Positions 17,603-26,213 are shown, counted from the stretch's first letter. The stretch is DNA of 61,585 nucleotides from Chamaesiphon sp. 336R_metabinner_41 (GCA_025359915.1 JANYDE010000072.1:1-61585), one strand, 5' to 3'. Numbers and translations are program-made. Notes: generated by a model not told the origin, from the letters alone.

Positions 17603-18247
17603 ATGGGATCAGGACTAACCTTTGAGCATCACTACAAGCTGCTCGAAATGGACTTTGCCACTAGCGTAATTAGCTACATGAAAGCGATGGGATACACTAT
17701 CCTCTGTCGCAACCAAATATTTATTGAAGATTGCGATGAAAATGGCAATCCTGCCCCAAATGAATTTAGGGCAGATCTATGGAACGATCGAGCGTTGATT
17801 ATTGATTACAATGCTGAAACAGGCAAAGCTACGATGGTGCATAATGCTCTTGCTACCTGCGAGCCTGGAGTATTTTATACAACTCATCGGATTAACCCAG
17901 AAGGAGCATTTAGAATCCATTTTGGGCAGTATACAGCGTGGGAAATCGGCTACCACCATCAACAATATCCTGCGCTGTGCCAGTGTCGATCGATCCGAGG
18001 ATATCGAGACGATAACGAGGATGGCTCAAGAATTGGAGATTGTGAGGTTTCTGGTAATTATGGCGTAAATGTTCATCATGGTTACGAAGCCGATACCATC
18101 AATCGCGATTCGGCTGGTTGTCTTGTTCGCAAATTCAAAGCAGCTCATTACAAGGCGATGGATTTGATTCAACAATATCCACCCCAGGACGGAATTTATA
18201 CCGTGACTATCTTGCCCGGAGATTTAGTATTTGCAGGTAGAAAGTGA
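17603..18247 (+). CDS. Putative peptidoglycan-active protein (L,D-transpeptidase-like lysin)
   Basis: This 214-residue protein has the pattern RGYRDDN...GVNVHHGY...SAGC, with His158/His159 and Cys173. It recalls the HxxG...SxGC core of L,D-transpeptidase-type folds seen in phage and cyanobacterial wall enzymes. A lysis or wall-remodelling role is inferred from this motif and from neighbouring membrane proteins. Start choice is uncertain: ATG at 17603 gives the longest frame, ATG at 17648 is also possible. Its stop overlaps the GTG of the next gene. Confidence 0.5.
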   Translation: MGSGLTFEHHYKLLEMDFATSVISYMKAMGYTILCRNQIFIEDCDENGNPAPNEFRADLWNDRALIIDYNAETGKATMVHNALATCEPGVFYTTHRINPEGAFRIHFGQYTAWEIGYHHQQYPALCQCRSIRGYRDDNEDGSRIGDCEVSGNYGVNVHHGYEADTINRDSAGCLVRKFKAAHYKAMDLIQQYPPQDGIYTVTILPGDLVFAGRK

Positions 18248-18789
18248 AACGATCGAGTGTGTTTACTCTCCCTCCAGAAATCAAAGCCGAACTAGATAAG
18301 CGGCTGTTGAATTCTGGTTTTCAAAATTATACGGGATTGGCGGAGTGGCTGAATGAGAATGATTGTAAAATCTCTCGATCGTCAGTTCATCGTTATGGCA
18401 AGGATTTCCAGCATAGCTTATCGCAGATTAAGACAATTACCGAGCAAGCAAAGGCAATTTGCGCCGAAGTTGGTGATGATGAAAATGCACTTTCTGATGC
18501 TGTCATTCGTTTGACGCAACAACGTGCTTTCCAATTTTTGCTTAATCTCGATTTAGAAGATGAACATCATGAAAAGCTGACAATCAAGGATATTGGAACA
18601 ATGGTTGCCACACTTAGTCGATCGTCTGTTACCGTTCGAGATCACCGAAACAAGATGTTGGCGCAAATTGATAAGAAACTCAAGGAGATGGAATCAGCAC
18701 CCACTGACAAACGTAAAGTTTCTGCTGAAGCCTTGCGTATCGTTAGGGAAGAAATCTACGGAATTTTCTCAAATGAGGAGCCAAAATGA
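18244..18789 (+). CDS. Mu gp27-like (DUF3486) small terminase subunit
   Basis: This 181-residue protein matches the Mu gp27/DUF3486 pattern. Near the N-terminus LPPEIKAELDKRL is followed by a helix-turn-helix (GLAEWLNENDCKISRSSVHRYGKDF) and a long helical C-terminus. In Mu-like phages this is the small terminase that recognises packaging sites. It starts with GTG overlapping the preceding TGA and itself overlaps the next gene by four bases. It lies over 31 kb from the large subunit at 49867, whereas the two are adjacent or close in Mu. Confidence 0.8.
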   Translation: MKRSSVFTLPPEIKAELDKRLLNSGFQNYTGLAEWLNENDCKISRSSVHRYGKDFQHSLSQIKTITEQAKAICAEVGDDENALSDAVIRLTQQRAFQFLLNLDLEDEHHEKLTIKDIGTMVATLSRSSVTVRDHRNKMLAQIDKKLKEMESAPTDKRKVSAEALRIVREEIYGIFSNEEPK

Positions 18790-19400
18790 GTCTAACAGAT
18801 TTAATACAAGATGCAAAAATTCATCTCTATGAGATCGACTTAGCTGCTTTAGGTGTGACTGATAAGTATCGGTTTCACTCCGAGAATAAAGTAGGCACAA
18901 TCATTTGGAACGATCGAGCATTTAAAGAGATGCCGATTCAAATCGAAGGGTTTGAAATCTCTGGTGGAGGACAATTACCTACTCCAACTCTAACTATCTC
19001 AAATGTGTTTGGGGTATTTAGCGATCTGATTAGTGAGTACGATGGTTTGGTCGGGGCAAAAGTAACACGCTACGTGACTACTCCAGATCATCTCAATCAA
19101 GTGGGTGATGACTACACAATTACTGACCCTGATGAATGGTATGTAAGTGGTTATCAGGAGAATGCTATTTCTGTAACTTTTAACCTTAAAAGTTCATTTG
19201 ATTTACAGGGGGTGAAATTGCCTAATCGAATTATACTGCGAGACATATGTTCATGGGTGTTTAAATCAGCAGAATGTGGTTATCTAGGGAGTTTGCCTAC
19301 TTGTGCCAAAACATTAACAGATTGTGAAAATCATTTTCCTGCACCTCAGTATATTAATGGGTCTTTTTTTCCCGGCGTGGATCTGCTTCGTAAAACTTAA
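18786..19400 (+). CDS. Minor tail protein L-like
   Basis: This 204-residue protein matches lambda gpL. The N-terminal beta-rich domain (FEISGGGQLPTPTLTISN, then YDGLVGAKVTR) is followed by a short C-terminal domain with four cysteines at about 155, 164, 173 and 180. Lambda gpL is known to carry an iron-sulfur cluster on four such cysteines in its C-terminal part, so a cluster is expected here too. It is followed by the K, I and J homologues in the standard order. Confidence 0.88.
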   Translation: MSLTDLIQDAKIHLYEIDLAALGVTDKYRFHSENKVGTIIWNDRAFKEMPIQIEGFEISGGGQLPTPTLTISNVFGVFSDLISEYDGLVGAKVTRYVTTPDHLNQVGDDYTITDPDEWYVSGYQENAISVTFNLKSSFDLQGVKLPNRIILRDICSWVFKSAECGYLGSLPTCAKTLTDCENHFPAPQYINGSFFPGVDLLRKT

Positions 19401-19418
19401 ATATTTTCACTTATCTCA

Positions 19419-20120
19419 ATGTTAACTGATTCAATCAAGCAAACTATTCGCTATTTAGCTGGACAATCATACCCAAATGAATGTTGTGGATTTCTGACTA
19501 AAAAGGGTTTAATGCCAATCAAGAATACATCACTCGAACCATTGCATTTTGCAACGATCGATCCGAAGAGTTATGCGGTGGCAGAAGAGGAAGGAATCAT
19601 CTTTCTGTACCACTCTCATGCAAAAGATCTGAACTTCTCAAAACTAGATATTGATGCATGTAAGAAGCTAAATATTCCCTTCGTTTTATACTGTGTAGAG
19701 CCTGACCATTTTACTATTGGCGACCCACGGGGCGGAGAGTACATCGGGCGCGATTGGATTTACGGCCTGCATGATTGCTACGCGCTGGTGAGGGATTGGT
19801 ATCGCCAGGAGCGAGGAATCCTACTCGATGACTTCGCACGGTGCGAGGTCGGAGAAACCAGACAGGAAGATTGGAACGTATTTGTAGATAGCTTTGAGAG
19901 TCAGGGATTTACGCGGCTATCGGCTTACGGTGTTAAGTTTCAGGCGGGAGATCTGCTACTGATGCAGATTGCTAGTCCCAACCCTAACCATTTGGGGCTG
20001 ATATTTGACGCGGCTAAACAGGAATTCATGCACCATTGTCTCAATCAACAATCTACCGTCGAACCCTTTGGCGGGTATTGGGAGAAACATACTGTGGGGG
20101 TATTGAGATATGCTCGTTGA
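19419..20120 (+). CDS. Tail assembly protein K-like: JAMM plus NlpC/P60 peptidase
   Basis: This 233-residue protein has the two-domain layout of lambda gpK. The N-terminal JAMM/MPN half has His65 and His67 in HSHAKDLNFSKLD, ligands for zinc. The C-terminal NlpC/P60 half has Cys120 in LHDCYALVRDWY and His191 in NHLGLIFD. Both are peptidases, thought to act in tail tip assembly or in wall penetration. The end overlaps the I-like gene by 11 bases. Confidence 0.9.
   Translation: MLTDSIKQTIRYLAGQSYPNECCGFLTKKGLMPIKNTSLEPLHFATIDPKSYAVAEEEGIIFLYHSHAKDLNFSKLDIDACKKLNIPFVLYCVEPDHFTIGDPRGGEYIGRDWIYGLHDCYALVRDWYRQERGILLDDFARCEVGETRQEDWNVFVDSFESQGFTRLSAYGVKFQAGDLLLMQIASPNPNHLGLIFDAAKQEFMHHCLNQQSTVEPFGGYWEKHTVGVLRYAR
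19834..19846. repeat. TCGCA-YNR-TGCGA palindrome, gpK copy
   Basis: TCGCACGGTGCGA lies inside the K-like gene. Confidence 0.7.
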
Positions 20121-21387
20121 GGTTAAATTACTCGGCTCTCTAGGTCAACAGTTTGGGCGGAAATATAGATTAGATATTAATACTCCTGCGGAGGCGTTTA
20201 GGGCACTTGCAGCTCAATTAGATGGCTTCATGGATTATATGTACGAAGCGGGTAAATGTGGTGTGGGCTGGCAAGTTGTCGATGATGATCCACTAGGGAT
20301 GGTGGAGACTGGTTTGGATCTGCGGATTAAAACTAACCGCTTAATTATTGCGCCACGGATTGAAGTGGGTGATGGTGTCGGGCGAATTATTGGTGGTTTG
20401 GCATTGATCGCCTTTTCGTTTCTAGTTCCAGGAGGCTTTTTGCTCTCAGCCAGTACCTTTGGAGTCATTGGAGCCAAGTTGGTATTAGATGGGCTGTCGC
20501 AATTACTCACGCCTACACCTGATAATCGTAAGGCTGACTCAGAAACGATTGGGCAAGCAGCAGCGCGAGGCTACCAGGGATTAGCTGTCCCGATCTTGTA
20601 TGGTCGCTGCTATATCAATGATTTAATCCCAATTAGCGCGACTGTCTACAGCGAGGATATTCCACTGGGTGCGGATGGTGCGGGTGGTGTGAATTGGGGC
20701 GGGGGGGTGGCTGCTGATGCTGATCTGTATCCATCGTTCACTAAAATGCTGCTGCATTTCGATCTAAATTTGACAGATGCAAAAGGCAATGTAACGCCTA
20801 CTAGTCAGAATCCTTACTGGTCGTCAGTAAAGAAGGTGTTTGGGAGCTATGCTCTCTCACTTGCTGGCTTTAACGTCTTCAATGGCGGTTCTCCAGTAGT
20901 GGTGAGTGGAACTGCTCTGGATGTAGGTACCAGCAGCGCAACGTTTGAAGGGCAATTTTACATTGAAGCTCCAGACTCATCGAATACTCTCAATCAAAGC
21001 ACCCTAATTAGCCGCTACGACTCAGCTACCAGCTTGGGCTATTACTGGGTCTACGATCATACCACTCAAGAATTGCGATTTGTTAGCGATGCTTTCACAG
21101 CTCAATGGGCTTATACCATCAATACTGCCGCTCCAGTCTTCCGTCATTTTGCACTGTGTGTAAATACGCTAGCCAATACCGTTAATTCTTTCGTCAATGG
21201 CTCCGAATTAGGTGCAGCATCCTACTTTGGGACGCTTGGCAATCCTACTGTACCTTTGATGATTGGAGCTACTAGCCTAGCAACTAATGGCCGATGGATG
21301 AAAGGCTACGTTGACGAGCTGCGCGTGACAATCGGCATCGCTCGATATGCTGCTGGATTTACCCCACCTACTGGCCCATTTAGTTGA
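20110..21387 (+). CDS. Tail assembly protein I-like with C-terminal LamG domain
   Basis: Residues 1-140 match lambda gpI: an N-terminal ubiquitin-like part (VEVKLLGSLGQQFGRKYRLD), a glycine-rich hydrophobic stretch (GVGRIIGGLALIAFSFLVPG) and LDGLSQLLTPTP. From residue 210 the protein continues with a LamG-like lectin domain (KMLLHFDLNLTDAKGN ... ELRVTIGIARYAAGFTPP). Most gpI proteins are about half this length. The added domain resembles the one at the end of the gpM-like protein at 15534 and may display a receptor-binding module near the tip. Confidence 0.85.
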   Translation: MLVEVKLLGSLGQQFGRKYRLDINTPAEAFRALAAQLDGFMDYMYEAGKCGVGWQVVDDDPLGMVETGLDLRIKTNRLIIAPRIEVGDGVGRIIGGLALIAFSFLVPGGFLLSASTFGVIGAKLVLDGLSQLLTPTPDNRKADSETIGQAAARGYQGLAVPILYGRCYINDLIPISATVYSEDIPLGADGAGGVNWGGGVAADADLYPSFTKMLLHFDLNLTDAKGNVTPTSQNPYWSSVKKVFGSYALSLAGFNVFNGGSPVVVSGTALDVGTSSATFEGQFYIEAPDSSNTLNQSTLISRYDSATSLGYYWVYDHTTQELRFVSDAFTAQWAYTINTAAPVFRHFALCVNTLANTVNSFVNGSELGAASYFGTLGNPTVPLMIGATSLATNGRWMKGYVDELRVTIGIARYAAGFTPPTGPFS

Positions 21388-21388
21388 T

Positions 21389-23602
21389 ATGTCTGAAATA
21401 CTTGAACCGATTGTTCTAGCTGGCGGTGGTGGCGGTGGTGGCGGTGGTGGTGTAGAAGCACCAAATACGTTGCGTAGTCGTGATTATTTACGAGTAATGA
21501 TGCTTGTTTGTGAGGGTTCCGTTGTCGGGCCACCCAGCGGAGATATCCTCAAAGATTTTTATATTGATGATACACCAATCAAAAATCCCGACGGCGTATT
21601 TAATTTCACAGCAGGGGATGTTCAGTACACTACCGGAACTCAAGCCCAACTACCAATGACGGGTTTTGGATCGATCGAAGCAGATACCGATGTGCAAGTC
21701 GAAGTATCAAAAAGCCGTGGCCCTGTCGTGCGGCAAATTACTAATACTCTAGATTCGGTGCGAATTAGATTTATCGCTCCCGAATTTCGGAAGATTGAGG
21801 CTAATGGGGATCTAAATTCTACGAGTGTCCAATATAAAATTGAGCTGTCTACTAATTTTGGTGCATTTATTGAAGTGGTAAACCAAACAGAATCTGGCAA
21901 AAGTGCTGGATTTTACGCTTGGAATCATGTAATTGCACTTCCTAGTGGTACGGCTACTTGGCAAATTAGAGTTACTCGCCTGACCGATGATCCACCAATT
22001 ACCGGAACTGGTGATAAAAATAAATTTTACTGGCAGTCTTACACATCAATTAGATCGAGCCGTCTCCGCTATCCCAATAGCTCTCTGGTTGCTCTATCTG
22101 TTAGTGCTGAATATTTTAAGCAATCGCCAAAAGTAGCGTTAATGTGGCGCGGCAAAAACGATGTGCGAATTCCCAGCAACTATAATCCAACTACTGCAAC
22201 TTATACTGGCATTTGGGATGGAACTTTCTCGGTTGGGTTTACCAATAATCCAGCATGGGTTTACTATGATCTGATTACCTCTGAGCGATATGGTGCAGGG
22301 CGATATATCAAGGCGGCTGCTGTTGATAAGTGGAGTCTGTACAAGATTGGTAAATACTGTGATGAATTGGTCGATGATGGCAAGGCGGGAACAGAGCGGC
22401 GTTTTGTTTGCAACGTGTATATTCGATCGCAGGAAGATGCTTTTAAGGTGATCAATAATCTGTCTTCTGTGTTTAGAGGAATGAGTTATTGGGCAGCGGG
22501 ACAAGTGTTTGTAGTTCAGGATGCACCTCGGAATCTAATTGCTGTTGCTAACTCTACCGATACCAATGGGCCACGCATCTACACTGAAGCAAATACGGTC
22601 ACAGAATACGATGAATCGGGCAAGATGACATCAGCTCCATTCAACTATAAATCAACCGATTTGGCGGTCAGACATACAGCAGCTATTGTCAGTTGGATCG
22701 ATCGAGGAGATTATGGCAAAGTTAAGCTAGAATCAGTGCTGGATGATGCGAATATCCTCAAATATGGGTATCGACCAACTGAGCTAGAAGCGTATGGCTG
22801 TGCTACTGCTGGACAGGCTAAACGGACGGCTAAATGGGTACTCGCAACTGAACAATTGGAGCGAGAAACAGTTAGCTTTCGGGTTGGAGCTGAGGGCGCG
22901 TTAATTCGCCCTGGGGAAATTATTAAGATTGCCGATAGCACCAGATTACGCAAGCGAATTGGTGGGCGAGTAGTCTCAGCAACTAGTACCTCGATTACGC
23001 TCGATGCTCCGGTCGAATTATTAGCTGGTCAACTCTATTATTTGTCGATCGTTACCGATCTAGGTATCCAACAATTAATCCATCAATTTACGCCTAGCGT
23101 GGCTAGTAGTGCGACTATAATTAATTACGGTACGAGCATTACTACTATTCCAGATGCTGGTACTGTCTGGATATTGGGCGGAGATATTACGCCGCAATTA
23201 TTTAGGGTATTAGCTATCTCTGAATCCGACGGGATATTCACAGTCACTTGCACTGCCCACAATCCGAGTAAGTATGCGATCGCCGATAGTACTGGCACTT
23301 TAAATATTGCGGCTCCAGTGCGACCTTTCCCCGCTACTCCTGATACGCCTGGAGTGGTGCAGGTAGAAATTAATACTGGTTTTGTAACGGTGTTTTGGGA
23401 ACCTGCGACGAGCTTCGGGATTAAGGAATATCGAGTAGAATATCAGTTGAATGGTGGTTTGTGGGTATGGGCTGATACTACTTCTTACAATGATTTAGAT
23501 ATTGCTTTACCTGCGGGTAATTATTTAGTTAGGGTCAGAAGTATTGATATGCGAGATAGTTATTCTAGCTATGTAATGAGTGGAGGGTTTACCATTGTCT
23601 AA
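21389..23602 (+). CDS. Tail tip / host specificity protein J-like
   Basis: The start is the ATG at 21389, one base after the gpI stop. The 737-residue protein matches lambda gpJ: RSRDYLRVMMLVCEGSVVGPP, GDILKDFYIDDTPI, and WRGKNDVRIPSNYNP. A run of ten glycines follows the first dozen residues. The last 100 residues form a fibronectin type III domain (VVQVEINTGFVTVFWEPA). It is shorter than lambda gpJ (1132 residues), mainly at the C-terminus, where receptor binding resides, so receptor binding may lie in the LamG modules or in proteins outside the window. Confidence 0.92.
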   Translation: MSEILEPIVLAGGGGGGGGGGVEAPNTLRSRDYLRVMMLVCEGSVVGPPSGDILKDFYIDDTPIKNPDGVFNFTAGDVQYTTGTQAQLPMTGFGSIEADTDVQVEVSKSRGPVVRQITNTLDSVRIRFIAPEFRKIEANGDLNSTSVQYKIELSTNFGAFIEVVNQTESGKSAGFYAWNHVIALPSGTATWQIRVTRLTDDPPITGTGDKNKFYWQSYTSIRSSRLRYPNSSLVALSVSAEYFKQSPKVALMWRGKNDVRIPSNYNPTTATYTGIWDGTFSVGFTNNPAWVYYDLITSERYGAGRYIKAAAVDKWSLYKIGKYCDELVDDGKAGTERRFVCNVYIRSQEDAFKVINNLSSVFRGMSYWAAGQVFVVQDAPRNLIAVANSTDTNGPRIYTEANTVTEYDESGKMTSAPFNYKSTDLAVRHTAAIVSWIDRGDYGKVKLESVLDDANILKYGYRPTELEAYGCATAGQAKRTAKWVLATEQLERETVSFRVGAEGALIRPGEIIKIADSTRLRKRIGGRVVSATSTSITLDAPVELLAGQLYYLSIVTDLGIQQLIHQFTPSVASSATIINYGTSITTIPDAGTVWILGGDITPQLFRVLAISESDGIFTVTCTAHNPSKYAIADSTGTLNIAAPVRPFPATPDTPGVVQVEINTGFVTVFWEPATSFGIKEYRVEYQLNGGLWVWADTTSYNDLDIALPAGNYLVRVRSIDMRDSYSSYVMSGGFTIV

Positions 23603-23781
23603 TTGAAATATCTTCGCACTGCTTTCTCTGGCGTTACTGGTAAAATCTTATTTGGTTTAAGATTAGAATTAGAGATAGCTTTTTTCTTTTTGCCATCCCC
23701 TTTGTTTCTACCTGTTTCTTCTGGGGGCACTGGTGGAGTTGCTGGTGGCTTCTGTTGTTGCTCTTTTTGAGGTTCGTTCAT
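23599..23781 (-). CDS. Proline/lysine-rich small protein, uncertain
   Basis: A 60-residue frame begins MNEPQKEQQQKPPATPPVPP and has a KKKK cluster. Composition is low-complexity and no family is recognised. Its ATG overlaps the ATG of the plus-strand gene on the other strand. No clear ribosome site is seen, so it may be a chance frame. Confidence 0.3.
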   Translation of the reverse strand: MNEPQKEQQQKPPATPPVPPEETGRNKGDGKKKKAISNSNLKPNKILPVTPEKAVRRYFN

Positions 23782-24217
23782 GTCTAATAATGCTGATTTA
23801 ATGTACAAGTATACTGAGAAAGAGGTAGAAAGTTTTGATAAAAGTATCGATACCTTGGGAGTTAAGTTAACTTCAGTACTGGCTTTCGGCGGTGTATTAA
23901 TGAAGTTTACATCTGATTTACCTAGTAGCTATTTAAAGACCGCTATTGCTATATTTATTGCTGCTGCGATTATATCTGCTTTTGTGGGGCTATTTCCACG
24001 CGATCGAGGTATTGCTGTCAGGGCTTATGCTTTTGAGGGTGAAAGAGCTGATTGGTGGTATGGTTGCTCGACTGAGGAGTTCCAGCTCACGATTATTCGA
24101 CAATGGATAATTCACGTTGAGAAGTTGGAAGAGTTGTTAGATTTTAGAGCTTCTTGGTTGAAGATTTCTCAAGGTTGTTTATGTCTGGCTGCTTTACTTT
24201 TTGCTTTTGGTAAATAG
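23780..24217 (+). CDS. Small membrane protein, 145 residues
   Basis: The protein has two or three membrane segments (about residues 28-45, 50-72 and 125-143) with a conserved-looking WWYGCSTEEFQLTIIRQWI helix between them. The layout is like small SLATT/effector-type membrane proteins, but I cannot assign a family. A GAGG sequence lies before the ATG. It sits between tail-tip genes and the repressor, a common place for lysogenic conversion or exclusion genes. Confidence 0.6.
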   Translation: MSNNADLMYKYTEKEVESFDKSIDTLGVKLTSVLAFGGVLMKFTSDLPSSYLKTAIAIFIAAAIISAFVGLFPRDRGIAVRAYAFEGERADWWYGCSTEEFQLTIIRQWIIHVEKLEELLDFRASWLKISQGCLCLAALLFAFGK

Positions 24218-24218
24218 C

Positions 24219-24479
24219 TTATTCCAGTTTTTGGCTATTTTCTGGAATAGCCTTACTCACTATTTTAGTTTTGATACTATTCCAGATATTTCTAATAGTA
24301 TCAATAGCTTTGACTATGACCTTCCGAATTGTTGCTTCTCGTTTTAAGGTGTCGTTCTCTTTAACTAGCCCAGCGATTCTGTCATTCAAACATTGGATTT
24401 CTCCCCGCAGTTGAATGTTCTTGCGCTCCAGGTAGTTTAGGTCTGTTGCTGCTGTGACTTCAATTTCTTTTTCTATCAT
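24219..24479 (-). CDS. Coiled-coil protein, 86 residues
   Basis: The frame begins MIEKEIEVTAATDLNYLERK and contains a heptad-patterned helix (NIQLRGEIQCLNDRIAGLVKENDTLKRE). No family is recognised. It converges on the membrane protein gene at 23780 and is part of a minus-strand group running from the repressor side. Confidence 0.5.
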   Translation of the reverse strand: MIEKEIEVTAATDLNYLERKNIQLRGEIQCLNDRIAGLVKENDTLKREATIRKVIVKAIDTIRNIWNSIKTKIVSKAIPENSQKLE

Positions 24480-24530
24480 TGGTGTTTTTGGGGTTAGTTG
24501 GTTTGATATTTTATTTTGATAATTCAGTTT

Positions 24531-24728
24531 CTAATAACGCCACATACAAAGACGCATTTCATTAAAGTCTTTGGTTGTTGTTCTACAAAAGTCAGCACGA
24601 TAGCTTGTATCTTCGCGCAGCAGTTTATTATGCTGTTTTTGCGCTGGACTGTCATAAGCTCCACACATACCTGCAATCCAAAATATGATTGCCATTGCAC
24701 CGATAATACTACTAAGTTTGTCAGACAT
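24531..24728 (-). CDS. Small secreted or membrane protein, 65 residues
   Basis: The frame starts MSDKLSSIIGAMAIIFWIAGMCGAY, a hydrophobic N-terminal segment that could be a signal peptide or anchor, followed by a charged tail with cysteines. The overlapping alternative frame 24524-24763 is less protein-like. Function is unknown. Confidence 0.4.
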   Translation of the reverse strand: MSDKLSSIIGAMAIIFWIAGMCGAYDSPAQKQHNKLLREDTSYRADFCRTTTKDFNEMRLCMWRY

Positions 24729-24773
24729 TGTTTTGCAAAAGATAAAGTTTTATTTAAAAGCAATATTCTGGTT

Positions 24774-25322
24774 TCAATTAAAGAAAGCCCCTAACCTTAA
24801 ATTAATACTATCATTCCCTAGAAACGCTTTAAGATAAGCATTTTTTTGTGCGTAGCCAATCACTCCATAAGCTTGGCTAGGTTCGCTAAAATTGACAGCA
24901 GCCCCTAACAATATGAAACTGTCACCTTGGGACACAGGAATTGCGTAAGTTAAATCAACTTGATTTAGGAATGAAAATTCTGTTGTTGTTGAACCAGAAC
25001 AACTCGCATTTGAAGCAAATCTTCCAGTCGAATTGTTGCGGCAACGTGATTGCCCATTGCTGAATGTTTGGCGAGAATATCCTCGATTTTGTAAGCCTGC
25101 AAAAGAGACGTTTACAACATCTAAAGATACTGCAAGATTTTGATACTTTACAGCAGCCACTCCCGTGATATCCGTATTGTCAAATTTAAAGCCTGTGGTG
25201 CCAATAGCAAAGCCAGTATTCAGAATTGGTGATTCCTGAGCAACAACTTTGTTGGTGAATAATAAATTAAGGCCTAATAATATCCCTGCTACAATTCCTG
25301 GTTTTAGTCTCTTCACAATCAT
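24774..25322 (-). CDS. Exported beta-rich protein, candidate lysogenic conversion factor
   Basis: This 182-residue protein has a signal peptide (positive MIVKRLKPG, hydrophobic core to about residue 25, cleavage likely after VVAQ). The mature part alternates strands typical of outer-membrane or surface beta proteins (VKYQNLAVSLDVVNVSFAG, VDLTYAIPVSQGDSFILLGAAVNF). It sits beside the phage repressor on the same strand, where conversion genes expressed in the lysogen are found. A role in altering the cell surface is inference. Confidence 0.6.
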   Translation of the reverse strand: MIVKRLKPGIVAGILLGLNLLFTNKVVAQESPILNTGFAIGTTGFKFDNTDITGVAAVKYQNLAVSLDVVNVSFAGLQNRGYSRQTFSNGQSRCRNNSTGRFASNASCSGSTTTEFSFLNQVDLTYAIPVSQGDSFILLGAAVNFSEPSQAYGVIGYAQKNAYLKAFLGNDSINLRLGAFFN

Positions 25323-25395
25323 TATCTGTTGAATTTAATAAATGGTGCTGACTATCTATTCAACAGATTCAAACTACAATCAGGATATTTTTAGA

Positions 25396-25434
25396 GAAAA
25401 AGAAACCGACTAGAACCTAGTCGGTTTCTTTTTT
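25396..25434 (-). terminator. Strong terminator after repressor gene
   Basis: A perfect stem (AGAAACCGACTAG with CTAGTCGGTTTCT) has loop AAC and is flanked by A and T runs, so it can work on both strands. It separates the repressor from the exported-protein gene. Confidence 0.85.
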
Positions 25435-25458
25435 GATGCACTTAATTTTTGATACATG

Positions 25459-25803
25459 TTAACTAGCCTGTGCTAATCTACCAGCGATCTCTACGTTAAT
25501 CTTGAGCATCTCTAGTTTGCTCAATCGATCAAGCATATCAACCACTTGCTTAAAGTCCGCATCATTATCAGAACTCTCGTTTAACATTTTCATCAACTCC
25601 CATTCAGCAATTGCCAATGTACTGGCAATCTTTTTAATGTTTTTGGTATCAGCAGTTGTTTTCGCTGATTCCCAAGAGTTGAGAGTAGCATGAGTCACAC
25701 CAATCCTTCTGGCAAATTCCCGTTGACTCCACCCACGCTCTTGGCGAGTTTGTTTCAAAAAATTAGCTAAAACGCGACGTTGTTTATCTTCCGATGTGTT
25801 CAT
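25459..25803 (-). CDS. Cro/CI-type (XRE) phage repressor
   Basis: This 114-residue protein has a helix-turn-helix of the XRE family at residues 14-68 (LKQTRQERGWSQREFARRIGVTHATLNSWE). The C-terminus is helical and could dimerise. It is transcribed away from the early operon, with a 182-base divergent region that holds a palindrome (25881-25918) and a near-consensus early promoter. It is the likely lysogeny repressor. No peptidase domain is present, so RecA-driven self-cleavage is not expected. Confidence 0.8.
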   Translation of the reverse strand: MNTSEDKQRRVLANFLKQTRQERGWSQREFARRIGVTHATLNSWESAKTTADTKNIKKIASTLAIAEWELMKMLNESSDNDADFKQVVDMLDRLSKLEMLKINVEIAGRLAQAS

Positions 25804-25880
25804 TTTATTGATTATTTCCTTGCCTGAGTTTCAAACTCTAGCTGCTTTACTACAAGAAAAGCCCCTAAATACATATTATC

Positions 25881-25918
25881 GCCATATTCCCGTACTGTCA
25901 ATTATACGGAAATATGGC
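25881..25918. promoter_or_regulatory. Operator palindrome in repressor/early divergent region
   Basis: GCCATATTCCCGTA (25881-25894) and TACGGAAATATGGC (25905-25918) form a 14-base inverted repeat with one mismatch and a ten-base spacer. It lies 13 bases before the -35 of the early promoter and is the best candidate operator for the XRE repressor. Confidence 0.65.
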
Positions 25919-25930
25919 AAAGTGATATAG

Positions 25931-25959
25931 TTGACATAGTTAGGGAGCCACGTTAATAT
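25931..25959 (+). promoter_or_regulatory. Early promoter, TTGACA-17-TAATAT
   Basis: A perfect -35 (25931-25936), a 17-base spacer and TAATAT (25954-25959) form a strong sigma-70 promoter 26 bases before the ribbon-helix-helix gene. Confidence 0.8.
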
Positions 25960-25985
25960 GACTTACATACCCCTACGCTAAATCA

Positions 25986-26183
25986 ATGGCAACCAAAAAA
26001 ACCACTCTGGTACTAGATACAATAGTTGCCAAGCATCTCAGAGTATATGCTTGCAAGCAAGACAGGTCAATGTCGGATATTACTCAGGAGGCTTTAAACA
26101 ATTTTTTCGCTCTCTCGTGTCCTGAGTGGCAGAAAGATTATATCATTTTGGAAGATGTGAAGTCAGGGCGATCTAAAAAATAG
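25986..26183 (+). CDS. Small ribbon-helix-helix-like regulator
   Basis: This 65-residue protein is the first gene of the early operon. The text KKTTLVLDTIVAKHLRVYACKQDRSMSDITQEALNNFF fits a ribbon-helix-helix fold: a short strand then two helices. By position it may play the role of Mu Ner or lambda Cro, shutting down early or repressor transcription. Confidence 0.65.
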   Translation: MATKKTTLVLDTIVAKHLRVYACKQDRSMSDITQEALNNFFALSCPEWQKDYIILEDVKSGRSKK

Positions 26184-26200
26184 ACGTTAAATATTTTTGA

Positions 26201-26213
26201 TCGCACCATGCGA
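26201..26213. repeat. TCGCA-YNR-TGCGA palindrome, early operon copy
   Basis: TCGCACCATGCGA lies between the first two early genes. Confidence 0.7.
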
